A DNA stretch of 12,036 nucleotides, from NCBI GenBank assembly GCA_016190545.1, contig JACPQI010000035.1, positions 1 through 12,036 of the forward strand, in the 5' to 3' direction. The stretch is from Chloroflexota bacterium. Lineage in GTDB: Bacteria > Chloroflexota > Dehalococcoidia > SHYB01 > JACPQI01. Below, one piece after another: positions 5,611 through 12,036 of the stretch (position 1 is its first letter; every line of letters begins with the position of its first letter). The notes beneath the pieces were generated by a model. The model saw only the letters and a program-made list of their open reading frames with translations, made no database searches and was not told where the DNA came from. The translations under genes were made by a program, and so were the position numbers.

Positions 5611-6840
5611 TCAAAGCGGGCCCGCGCCCCTTTTGGCGGGTGCCGCTGGCCTATGGCCGTTGGCGAACAGCGCGTTCAGCTTTGCGTTGGAGTAGCCCAG
5701 CAGCCCGCCGAACACCTCTTTGTTGTGCTCGCCCAATGCCGGGGGCGGCTCCACGCGCGGCTGCGTGAACAGGCTGTTGTGGACAGGGTTGTTGGCGGCG
5801 CGGAACTTCCCTGCCGCCGGGTGGTCGATGGTCACCACCATGCCCCGGTCCTTGGTGTGCTGGTCGTCCAGGATGTGGGGCACGGAATAGATGGCTGAGC
5901 AGACCACGCCCAGGTCTTGCAGCAGAGCAACCCACTCCAAGGACTCCCGCGTCTGCAACTGCGCCTCCAGAATGGCGTTGAGGGCCGGCTCGTTGGCTTT
6001 GCGCAGGTCCATTGTCAGGAACCGCTCGTCTTTGGGCAAGTCAGGCAGCCCGATGACCTGGCAGAACACCTCCCACATCAGCTGGTTGGACACCCCCAGC
6101 ACCAGGTATTCGTCCTTGGTCTTGAAGATACCCCACGGCGCCACGCTCATATGCCCACCAATGAGCTGGGGCACGTAGCCTGTGTTGAGGTAGCGGGTGG
6201 CGTAGTAGCCCAGCAAGCTAATCATAGAGTCAAGCTGGCTGATGTCTACGCGGGAGCCCTTTCCGGTCTCCTTGCGATGGTAGAGCGCCAGCGTGATACC
6301 CCAAGCGGCGTAGATGGGCGGGATCAGGTCGCCGATGGCCACGCCGGTGCGGACGGGCCTGCCTTCCCGGTCGCGCGTCAGGCTCATCACGCCGCCCATG
6401 GCCTGGACCACGGGGTCGAAGGCTGCCAGGTGGGCATAGACGCTGTTCCCGCCGAAGCCGGAGTTGGAACAACTGATGATCTGTGGGTTGTAGCGCTTCA
6501 GCGTCTCATATTCAATGCCCATGCTCTTCAGCGCCTTGGGCCGAAAGTTATCGAACACTACATCGCTGATGCGGACCAGGTCATAGAACGCCTCCCGGTG
6601 GTCCGGGCGCTTCATGTCCAGCGTGACGCCCTTCTTGTTGCGGTTAAAGGCCAGCCAGTGAACGCTTTCACCGTTCAGGAACTCGCTTGGCGCGCCCACA
6701 CGGCGCAGGCCGTCACCCTCGCCCGGCACCTCGATCTTGATGATTTCAGCGCCCTGGTCGCCCAGGAGCATGGTACAGAAGGGGCCGTTCACCAAACGGC
6801 TCAAGTCCAGGACCCGGACGCCTTCCAACGGCAGACCCAT
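5611..6840 (-). CDS. CaiB/BaiF family (class III) CoA-transferase
   Basis: The 409-residue protein is a full-length family III CoA-transferase, which moves CoA between carboxylic acids through enzyme-bound anhydride and thioester intermediates, usually as an interlocked dimer in the cytoplasm. Hallmarks are GVRVLDLSRLVNGPFCTMLL (7-26), GAEIIKIEVPGEGD (30-43), HWLAFNRNKKGVTLD (61-75), VVFDNFRPKAL (94-104) and GYGG-like GFGGNS (128-133). The conserved catalytic Asp is Asp171 in TGVAIGDLIPP. AAGGAG lies 6 bases before the ATG at 6840, so the start is firm. It is the first gene of the leftward block, behind the strong promoter at 7095-7067, and would supply an acyl-CoA substrate to the downstream mutase and crotonase. 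The acid it activates is unknown; family members act on carnitine, formate/oxalate, succinate, mesaconate and many others. Its C-terminal 20 residues are Ala/Pro/Arg-rich and probably disordered. Confidence 0.96.
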   Translation of the reverse strand: MGLPLEGVRVLDLSRLVNGPFCTMLLGDQGAEIIKIEVPGEGDGLRRVGAPSEFLNGESVHWLAFNRNKKGVTLDMKRPDHREAFYDLVRISDVVFDNFRPKALKSMGIEYETLKRYNPQIISCSNSGFGGNSVYAHLAAFDPVVQAMGGVMSLTRDREGRPVRTGVAIGDLIPPIYAAWGITLALYHRKETGKGSRVDISQLDSMISLLGYYATRYLNTGYVPQLIGGHMSVAPWGIFKTKDEYLVLGVSNQLMWEVFCQVIGLPDLPKDERFLTMDLRKANEPALNAILEAQLQTRESLEWVALLQDLGVVCSAIYSVPHILDDQHTKDRGMVVTIDHPAAGKFRAANNPVHNSLFTQPRVEPPPALGEHNKEVFGGLLGYSNAKLNALFANGHRPAAPAKRGAGPL

Positions 6841-7066
6841 GTATCACTCCTTCGTTGCTGGTGCTTGACGCGTTTTTCCTCTAAACGAAAAGTAGGCGGC
6901 GGACAAACCCTCTGTCGACATGAGGGGAACCGACCTGCTAGACTATTCTCTTCCCTCGGCGTGCGGGTGTCCACGCGATAGACCGCGCCGCGTCCTAAAG
7001 CGCTACTGTACAGCGCGGGAAAGGGGAGCGCCATGTTAAGACTGATACCACGCCGGACAAGCCACC

Positions 7067-7095
7067 ATTCTAGGCTTGACCATGAGCACTGTCAA
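7067..7095 (-). promoter_or_regulatory. Sigma-70-type promoter driving the CoA-transferase block
   Basis: On the minus strand TTGACA (7095-7090, perfect -35) is followed after exactly 17 bases by TAGAAT (7072-7067, 5 of 6 to the -10 consensus). The predicted start of transcription is near 7060, giving a 5' leader of about 220 bases before the ATG at 6840. This is the strongest promoter signal seen in the window. Confidence 0.65.
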
Positions 7096-7149
7096 TTCGT
7101 GAGGCGACTGCGCCACAAAGAGGCGCTGCAGTATCCATGAATCTGCTTC

Positions 7150-7190
7150 TTGACACTAATCGTATGATGGGAATGCTCTACTCTTAAATA
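7150..7190 (+). promoter_or_regulatory. Possible promoter of the MoxR operon
   Basis: A perfect TTGACA stands at 7150-7155, but the hexamers 16-18 bases downstream (around 7172-7179) match the -10 poorly. A good TATGAT (7163-7168) is too close to this -35 and has no -35 of its own. An AT-rich stretch at 7184-7192 follows. A promoter is expected here because the operon starts at 7209, but the exact elements are uncertain. Confidence 0.3.
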
Positions 7191-7208
7191 AATGCGGTAG
7201 GTAATGTC

Positions 7209-8162
7209 ATGATGCAGACGAACGACGCAGTCCTGAGGGTGCTGGCGAACGTAGAGAGAGTCATTCTGGGCAAGCGAGAGGCCGTGGAGTTGGCCGTCAT
7301 CGCCCTCCTCAGCCACGGTCACGCTCTGGTTGAAGACGTGCCCGGCGTGGGCAAGACCATGCTCGCCAAGAGCCTGGCCCGCTCCACCGGCTGCAGCTTC
7401 AGCCGCATCCAGTTCACGCCCGACCTCCTGCCCGGCGATGTCACCGGCGTTTCGGTCTACAACCAGCGCAGCGGCGACTTCCAGTTCCGCCCCGGCCCGG
7501 TCATGGCACAGATCGTCCTCGCCGACGAAATCAACCGGGCTACGCCCAAGACCCAGTCGGCGCTTCTGGAGGCGATGGAAGAGCGGCAGGTCACCATCGA
7601 CGGCCGTACCTATCCCTTGCCTAACCCCTTCCTGGTCCTCGCCACCCAGAACCCCATAGAGTACGAAGGCACCTACCCGCTGCCCGAGGCCCAGCTTGAT
7701 CGCTTCATGCTGAATATCCGCCTCGGCTACCCCAGCAAAGCCGACGAGGTTCGCATTATTGAGGAGCAGCAGTTCGCCCATCCGTTCGCCTCGCTGCAGC
7801 CGGTCGTCTCGTCTGAGGAGATCGTCACGTTGCAGGAGGCCGTGCGCGCCATCCGGGTCGAGCCGCTGGTCAAACAATACATCGTTGATATTGTCGAAGC
7901 GTCCCGCCGCCACGACAGCGTTTATCTGGGCGCATCGCCCCGAGGCTCCCTCGCCCTCTTCCGCACCACCCAGGCTCGCGCCCTCCTCCAGGGCCGCGAC
8001 TACGTGCTCCCGGACGATGTGAAATCCCTGGCCTCCCCGGTGTTGGCGCACCGGCTCATTTTGCATCCGGCAGCGCGCATGCGTCAGGTCACGGGGCCCA
8101 GCGTGGTGGAGGACCTGCTCGCGAAGGCGTCCGTGCCTGGAAGCCGGGTGGGCGTCACGTAG
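7209..8162 (+). CDS. MoxR-family AAA+ ATPase
   Basis: The 317-residue protein is a typical MoxR AAA+ chaperone-like ATPase. Walker A is [12 protein letters not shown] (41-52, Lys49), and Walker B is [10 protein letters not shown] (102-111, Asp106-Glu107). The MoxR signature [15 protein letters not shown] follows at 111-125. Sensor 1 is ATQNP (145-149, Asn148), the arginine-finger region is AQLDRF (161-166), and sensor 2 is GASPRG (241-246, Arg245). All nucleotide-handling residues are intact. MoxR proteins are thought to remodel or activate a partner, usually the VWA/DUF58 protein encoded next door. The start is ATG 7209, with ATG 7212 as an alternative; the Shine-Dalgarno is weak (GGTAGG), and the in-frame TAA at 7185-7187 rules out an earlier start. 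It is the first gene of the rightward operon, 58 bases ahead of the DUF58 gene. Confidence 0.96.
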   Translation: MMQTNDAVLRVLANVERVILGKREAVELAVIALLSHGHALVEDVPGVGKTMLAKSLARSTGCSFSRIQFTPDLLPGDVTGVSVYNQRSGDFQFRPGPVMAQIVLADEINRATPKTQSALLEAMEERQVTIDGRTYPLPNPFLVLATQNPIEYEGTYPLPEAQLDRFMLNIRLGYPSKADEVRIIEEQQFAHPFASLQPVVSSEEIVTLQEAVRAIRVEPLVKQYIVDIVEASRRHDSVYLGASPRGSLALFRTTQARALLQGRDYVLPDDVKSLASPVLAHRLILHPAARMRQVTGPSVVEDLLAKASVPGSRVGVT

Positions 8163-8220
8163 CGCCGCCGCAGGATAGCAGGGCAGGAGGGAGTGGCAGT
8201 GAGGACTGAGAGGTGTATCC

Positions 8221-9441
8221 GTGGCTAGACTGCTCCTCGTCGCCGCCTTATTCAGCCTTGTGCTGTTCTTCTCTCTAGCCTCCGGATTTTCGCCTTTCTA
8301 CCGACTCCTCTACGCCCTCTCTGCCGCCGTGTCTCTTGGACTCCTGTGGGCCTGGCTCAACCTTCGCGGCCTGCGCGTCATCGTGGAACGCCCGGAGCGG
8401 GAGGCACATGTCCACGGCTGGGTGGAAGAACGGGTACAGGTTAAGAACCAGTTGCCGCTGCCCCGCTGGTCCCTGGAAGTGGCCGATTCTGTTGACCTCC
8501 CCAAGCTACAGACAGGCCAGGTCGTGAGCCTGCCCCCGGGCGGCTCCCGTTCATGGAGCGTGCGGGTGCGCTGTTCCCGGCGCGGTCTCTTCACCCTGGG
8601 GCCGGCCAAAGTCTACGCCCGCGATCCCTTCGGCCTCTTCCGGCTGAGCCGTAGCTTCGGCTCCAAACAGTCCATCCTCGTCTACCCGGCTGTTATCCCT
8701 CTTCCCCAGTTCACCACGCCCGCCGCCGACCTGGCGGGCGAGTCACGTGTGCACCGCCGCGTCCATCAAGCTACGGCCAGCGCTTCCAGTATCCGAGACT
8801 ATCAGCCCGGCGATCCCTTCAACCGCATTCACTGGCCCAGCACCGCCCGCTTTCAGAAGCCCATGCTTAAGGAGTTCGACCTGGAGCCCACCAGCGATTT
8901 CTGGGTGGTGCTGGACTTGGAGCAGGTCGTCCACGCTGGGCATGGCGAGGAGAGCACGGAGGAGTACGGCGCCACCATCGCCGCTTCCATCGCCAAGCGG
9001 CTCCTGGACGCTGAGATGAAGGTGGGGCTCATCGCTCAGGGCAAGCACCCAGCGGTGTTCCCCGCCGGCGTCGGAGAGCCGCAGCTCGCCCGCATCATGC
9101 AGTCCCTGGCGCTGGTGAAAGCGGACGGGGCCACCCCCTTGCTTGAGGTGCTGGCCAGCTATGAAAACAAGCTGGGGGCCAGTCCTACGTTGGTTGTCAT
9201 CACGCCCTCCACATCGCCCGGCGTCGTCGACGGGCTGCGCCACCTCGCCCATCGCGGCGTCAAATCGGTGGCGGTCCTTCTAGACGCGGTCTCCTTCGGC
9301 GGGACGCAAGCGGCGGGGAGCGTCGCCGATGCGCTTGTTGTCAACGACGTGGCCGTTCACATCGTCCGTCGCGGCGATGACATCGCTCAGGCCCTGGCGC
9401 CCTCCTCCCGCTGGCAGACCCGTGAGGTCTTGGTGAGCTAG
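8221..9441 (+). CDS. DUF58 domain membrane protein
   Basis: The 406-residue protein begins with two hydrophobic segments (about 3-22 and 27-47), so it is anchored in the membrane with a large soluble part. The DUF58 signature is RDYQPGDPFNRIHWPSTAR (192-210), with the conserved Gly-Asp and His-Trp. A von Willebrand-A-like Rossmann region follows (about 226-380), where the usual DxSxS metal site reads DLEQV (232-236) and is degenerate. The start is GTG 8221, with GAGAGG 7 bases upstream. It ends two bases before the transglutaminase-like gene, implying coupled expression. DUF58 proteins are the common partners of MoxR ATPases and TgpA-type proteins, and probably act as adaptors between the cytosolic ATPase and the membrane protein. 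The precise function is not known. Confidence 0.94.
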   Translation: MARLLLVAALFSLVLFFSLASGFSPFYRLLYALSAAVSLGLLWAWLNLRGLRVIVERPEREAHVHGWVEERVQVKNQLPLPRWSLEVADSVDLPKLQTGQVVSLPPGGSRSWSVRVRCSRRGLFTLGPAKVYARDPFGLFRLSRSFGSKQSILVYPAVIPLPQFTTPAADLAGESRVHRRVHQATASASSIRDYQPGDPFNRIHWPSTARFQKPMLKEFDLEPTSDFWVVLDLEQVVHAGHGEESTEEYGATIAASIAKRLLDAEMKVGLIAQGKHPAVFPAGVGEPQLARIMQSLALVKADGATPLLEVLASYENKLGASPTLVVITPSTSPGVVDGLRHLAHRGVKSVAVLLDAVSFGGTQAAGSVADALVVNDVAVHIVRRGDDIAQALAPSSRWQTREVLVS

Positions 9442-9443
9442 CT

Positions 9444-11945
9444 ATGGCGACTGTCAAGCAGCCGATGAAGCTCCAGGCCGCCAGGTGGCCGTGGCAGGCC
9501 TTGGGCAACGGACAGCTTTCTGGCTTGCTGCTCCAACCAGCCTTGCTCACGCTCGCTCTGGTATATCTCACCACCTGGAGCGTCGTTTTCTCCGTCGAGA
9601 GGGCGCGGTGGGTATCCCAAGCGCCGGCGTTGCCCTGGATCGCCTTGGGCGCCGTTCTTACCGGCGCCATCCTGTCCAGGGTGCGATTTCCGGGAATACT
9701 CCTCCACGTCGTCGGCCTCGGCCTCGGCTTTGTCGCTGTCGCCTGGCGCACGGCGGCGCTGGTGGAGGCTTCCGGCTGGGCTGCGCGTATCGACCTCTTC
9801 GAGGCCCGTCTCCACGCCTGGGTCGATGCGGTGCGCAGCGGCGCTATAAGCCTGGACCTCATCGCTTTCACTTTCATCATCTCCCTTGCCGCCTGGCTTG
9901 TGGGCTATGTCACCTCCTGGTTCGTCTTCCGCAGCCGCAACCCGTGGCCTGGCGTTGTCCTGGGCGGCTTGGCTATTCTCACCAACCTGAGCTACCTGGC
10001 GCCGCGCTATTACTACCATTTAGCCCTCTTCTTGGGCTTTGCCATGCTCCTCATCGCCTGGGTCAACTTCACCAAGCAGCGCTCGACGTGGACTAGAGAG
10101 AGCATCCCCTTTTCACGATTTGTCCACTTCTCCTCCCTCGCTGACGCCTCGATATTTGTGGCTCTTGTTCTTGTCGTCGCCTGGGTCATGCCCGTCACTC
10201 ATAGCCGTCCGCCGGTGCTGGAAGGCGTCTGGCAAAAGACCCAATCGCCGTGGGCCGACCACGCCGACGACCTTAACCGCGCCTTCGCCGGCCTGCCGGC
10301 GCGGCGCTCCTTCGCCCAGCACCCCTTTGGCAGCGCTCTTCCTTTCCGCGGGACCATCAACCTGGGCGACGAAGTCATCTTCCGGGTCAACACCACTCTG
10401 CCAGGCTACTGGCGTGGCCGCAGCTATGATGTGTATACTCGTCAGGGCTGGCTCTCCGGCGACCGCGAGACCCGCGCCCTCGACAAGGTGCCGCCAGAGT
10501 CTTTGGTTCTGCCCCCCGGCACGGTGGAGGTCACCCACGAGGTCACGGTGGTGGTCCCCGGCGAGGTCTTCTTCCTGCCTGGGATGGTGCTGGGCGCTGA
10601 CCAGCCCGCCGTGGCCGAGGTCGCCAAGCCGGTCTCCTTCCGCATCGATCTCCGCGCTTCGGGCGATACGCAGGATGGCCTTCCCACTAGCCTCCAGCCC
10701 GCGGTGCAGCAGCTGCGCGAAGCCCAGCGCCAGGGAACTGTCACAAAAGAGCGGGCGGAAAGGATAGTGCCGGACGAGTTTCAGGTCCTCAGGCTTCTAC
10801 AGCAGTCAGGCTTACCTGCCTTCGTCGAGGTCGCTCGCGTCCAGCAGCCGCCCGCCGAAGTGCTGGCCCTGAGGCCGTCCAAAGGCCAGACCACGTCGTA
10901 CAACGTCACCACCCTGTTGCCTACCGGCACGGAGCGCGAGTTGCGCTTCGCAGGAACGGACTATCCCGATTGGGTCCGCGATCGTTACCTGCAACTGCCA
11001 CCCGATTTCTCACCGCGGGTGCGCGCCCTGGCCCAGCGGCTCACTGCCCGGGCGGCTAACCCCTACGACAAGGCGAGCGCCATCGAGGACTACCTGCGCA
11101 CCCTGCCCTACACCTGGGAGGTGGAGCCGCCGCCTTTCAACGCAGACGGCGTTGAGCATTTCCTCTTCACGCTGCGCAAGGGCTACAGCGACTACTTTTC
11201 CTCCACTATGACTGTCATCCTGCGCTCCGTGGGCATACCGGCCCGCCTCGCTCTTGGCTACGCCACCGGCGACCAGGACCCTCAGGCCAAAGACTGGGTA
11301 GTGAAGGATAAAGACTCCCACGCCTGGCCGGAAGTCTACTTCCCTGGCTATGGATGGGTGCCTTTTGAGCCGACACCATCCCACAGCCACATCACTCGCG
11401 GCATCATTCCCTCACCAGCCCAAGACCCCGATATGTTGGAGCTTTCCAGCAGCGGCGATTCCTCGGCGTTTGAAGACGACCTCTTCGACCTGGACTTCCC
11501 ACTTCCCGCTGGTCCCGGCTTCCAGCAGCAAAGCCGCTGGATGTGGTGGTGGGTGGCGACACCGTCCAGTGTGCTCTTTGTGCTGCTTTGTCTCGCTGTG
11601 ATGGGGCGCTTTTGGTGGCGGCGTGGCCTTGGAGGCCATCCTTTCGCCGCCCAGGCCTACGAGCAGATGTGCCGCCTGGCCTTCCTGGCGGGCGTGGGCC
11701 ATCATTCGTCCCAGACACCCACCGAGTTCGGGGAATCCCTTTCCGGCCAGTTCCCGGAGCACCGCAAGGCCATCTCCGGCCTCAGCGAGACCTATGCGCG
11801 GTGGCGCTTCGGCGGCGTCCAGCCTACCCTGCGCCAAGAGACCGACTTGCGCGAGGGCTGGCGCGGCCTCTTCAGGGCCATGCGGAAACGTGTCATAGGA
11901 CTGCGCATGACCACGCCGCGCCGGCTGCTCCGGCGGGAGCGATAG
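9444..11945 (+). CDS. TgpA-like membrane transglutaminase-fold protein with Ser in place of catalytic Cys
   Basis: The 833-residue protein has about six N-terminal membrane segments (roughly 27-49, 63-79, 83-103, 138-160, 168-208 and 233-251). A large extracytoplasmic part follows, then a transglutaminase-like core (about 535-645), a last membrane helix (702-720) and a cytosolic DUF4129-like tail with SQTPTEFGESL (755-765). The core aligns with GYCxYF...DxHAWxEVYFPGYGWVPFxPTP. Here it is KGYSDYFSSTMTVILRS (579-595), with Ser582 (AGC at 11187-11189) where the Cys nucleophile belongs. His626 (SHAWPEVYF) and Glu642 (PFEPTP) are retained. Either a Ser nucleophile is used or the domain binds peptides without catalysis. 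The residue 380-490 region, Gln/Glu-rich and hydrophilic, is an insertion of unclear nature. The start ATG lies two bases after the DUF58 stop. Third gene of the MoxR operon. Confidence 0.95.
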   Translation: MATVKQPMKLQAARWPWQALGNGQLSGLLLQPALLTLALVYLTTWSVVFSVERARWVSQAPALPWIALGAVLTGAILSRVRFPGILLHVVGLGLGFVAVAWRTAALVEASGWAARIDLFEARLHAWVDAVRSGAISLDLIAFTFIISLAAWLVGYVTSWFVFRSRNPWPGVVLGGLAILTNLSYLAPRYYYHLALFLGFAMLLIAWVNFTKQRSTWTRESIPFSRFVHFSSLADASIFVALVLVVAWVMPVTHSRPPVLEGVWQKTQSPWADHADDLNRAFAGLPARRSFAQHPFGSALPFRGTINLGDEVIFRVNTTLPGYWRGRSYDVYTRQGWLSGDRETRALDKVPPESLVLPPGTVEVTHEVTVVVPGEVFFLPGMVLGADQPAVAEVAKPVSFRIDLRASGDTQDGLPTSLQPAVQQLREAQRQGTVTKERAERIVPDEFQVLRLLQQSGLPAFVEVARVQQPPAEVLALRPSKGQTTSYNVTTLLPTGTERELRFAGTDYPDWVRDRYLQLPPDFSPRVRALAQRLTARAANPYDKASAIEDYLRTLPYTWEVEPPPFNADGVEHFLFTLRKGYSDYFSSTMTVILRSVGIPARLALGYATGDQDPQAKDWVVKDKDSHAWPEVYFPGYGWVPFEPTPSHSHITRGIIPSPAQDPDMLELSSSGDSSAFEDDLFDLDFPLPAGPGFQQQSRWMWWWVATPSSVLFVLLCLAVMGRFWWRRGLGGHPFAAQAYEQMCRLAFLAGVGHHSSQTPTEFGESLSGQFPEHRKAISGLSETYARWRFGGVQPTLRQETDLREGWRGLFRAMRKRVIGLRMTTPRRLLRRER

Positions 11946-11946
11946 C

Positions 11947-12036
11947 ATGGGCTGCTTCGCTCACGCCTTCTTGACGCGCCGGGGGTGGATGGCTGCTGTC
12001 GCCACCTCGCTCGGCCTGAGCGAACTCGTATTGCCC
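11947..12036 (+). CDS. Probable O6-methylguanine-DNA methyltransferase-like protein, N-terminal fragment
   Basis: The frame opens at ATG 11947, one base after the transglutaminase-like stop, and stays open for 30 codons to the right edge. The segment TRRGWMAAVATSLGLSELVLP (residues 10-30, in two halves around Val17) follows the pattern T-x-x-GW-hydrophobic-x(4-6)-GL-x-x-hydrophobic-LP, seen at the N-terminus of methylated-DNA cysteine methyltransferases. The catalytic PCHR motif would lie beyond the window, so this is a weak call. Tight spacing suggests cotranscription with the MoxR operon. Confidence 0.4.
   Translation, partial: MGCFAHAFLTRRGWMAAVATSLGLSELVLP

Larger units (their letters stand above)
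6841..7208. other. Divergent intergenic region between CoA-transferase and MoxR genes
   Basis: These 368 bases separate two divergent genes. They contain a near-consensus leftward promoter (7095-7067), a GCGCC/GGCGC stem with a 7-base loop (7110-7126), and a TTGACA at 7150-7155 that may belong to a rightward promoter. The 226 bases between the leftward promoter and the CoA-transferase start hold no frame I believe in and no RNA family I recognise. Confidence 0.6.

Noticed and set aside
5917..6981. 354-codon plus-strand frame opposite the CoA-transferase gene
   Set aside because: Mirror frame of a well-supported CaiB/BaiF gene, without any recognisable domain.
6801..7034. Small minus-strand frame between the strong promoter and the CoA-transferase start, overlapping the latter
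   Set aside because: No Shine-Dalgarno sequence, Arg/Ser/Pro-rich product, and it runs out of frame into a firm gene; considered as a leader peptide but unsupported.
7092..8066. 324-codon minus-strand frame opposite the MoxR gene
   Set aside because: Mirror frame; its product is rich in Gly, Asp, Leu and His with no domain, while the plus strand carries complete AAA+ motifs.
1..12036. CRISPR array, tRNA or rRNA genes, or intact insertion sequence
   Set aside because: No regularly spaced direct repeats, no cloverleaf or rRNA-like segment, and no transposase were seen on either strand.

Overview
The window is GC-rich bacterial chromosome, except for one visibly AT-richer gene. The gene families suggest an uncultivated Chloroflexota-type organism (Dehalococcoidia/SAR202-like): CaiB/BaiF CoA-transferase, split B12-dependent acyl-CoA mutase, an HMG-CoA-synthase-like thiolase fold, and a MoxR/DUF58/transglutaminase operon. 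This is a judgement from family content and protein style; no marker gene is present.

Layout. Positions 1 to about 6840 are all on the minus strand. Read in the direction of transcription they are a class III CoA-transferase (6840-5611), an uncertain 86-codon frame (5560-5300), a zinc-less MDR oxidoreductase of lower GC (5303-4332), the catalytic subunit of a methylmalonyl-CoA-mutase-family enzyme (4186-2510), its separate B12-binding subunit (2486-2034), a crotonase-fold enzyme closest to methylmalonyl-CoA decarboxylase (2032-1232), and an HMG-CoA-synthase-like protein that runs off the left edge (1055-1). A 368-base divergent intergenic region (6841-7208) carries a near-consensus sigma-70 promoter pointing left. 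On the plus strand follow a MoxR AAA+ ATPase (7209-8162), a DUF58 protein (8221-9441), a TgpA-like membrane transglutaminase-fold protein (9444-11945) and the first 30 codons of a probable O6-methylguanine-DNA methyltransferase-like gene (11947 to the right edge).

How they may work together. The left block reads as an acyl-CoA pathway: CoA transfer onto an acid, B12 radical carbon-skeleton rearrangement, a crotonase-type step (decarboxylation or hydration), and a Claisen-type or non-catalytic thiolase-fold partner. The right block is the widespread MoxR-DUF58-transglutaminase module, thought to assemble or remodel something at the membrane.

Main observation. Several proteins keep their fold but lack the family's signature active-site residues: the mutase lacks the His/Gln and Asn that line the adenosylcobalamin pocket, the HMG-CoA-synthase-like protein lacks the Cys/His/Asn triad, the crotonase has Pro in place of the second hydratase Glu, and the transglutaminase has Ser in place of Cys. 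The acyl-CoA cluster is therefore a candidate for undescribed chemistry. All residue correspondences were made by eye against remembered family sequences.
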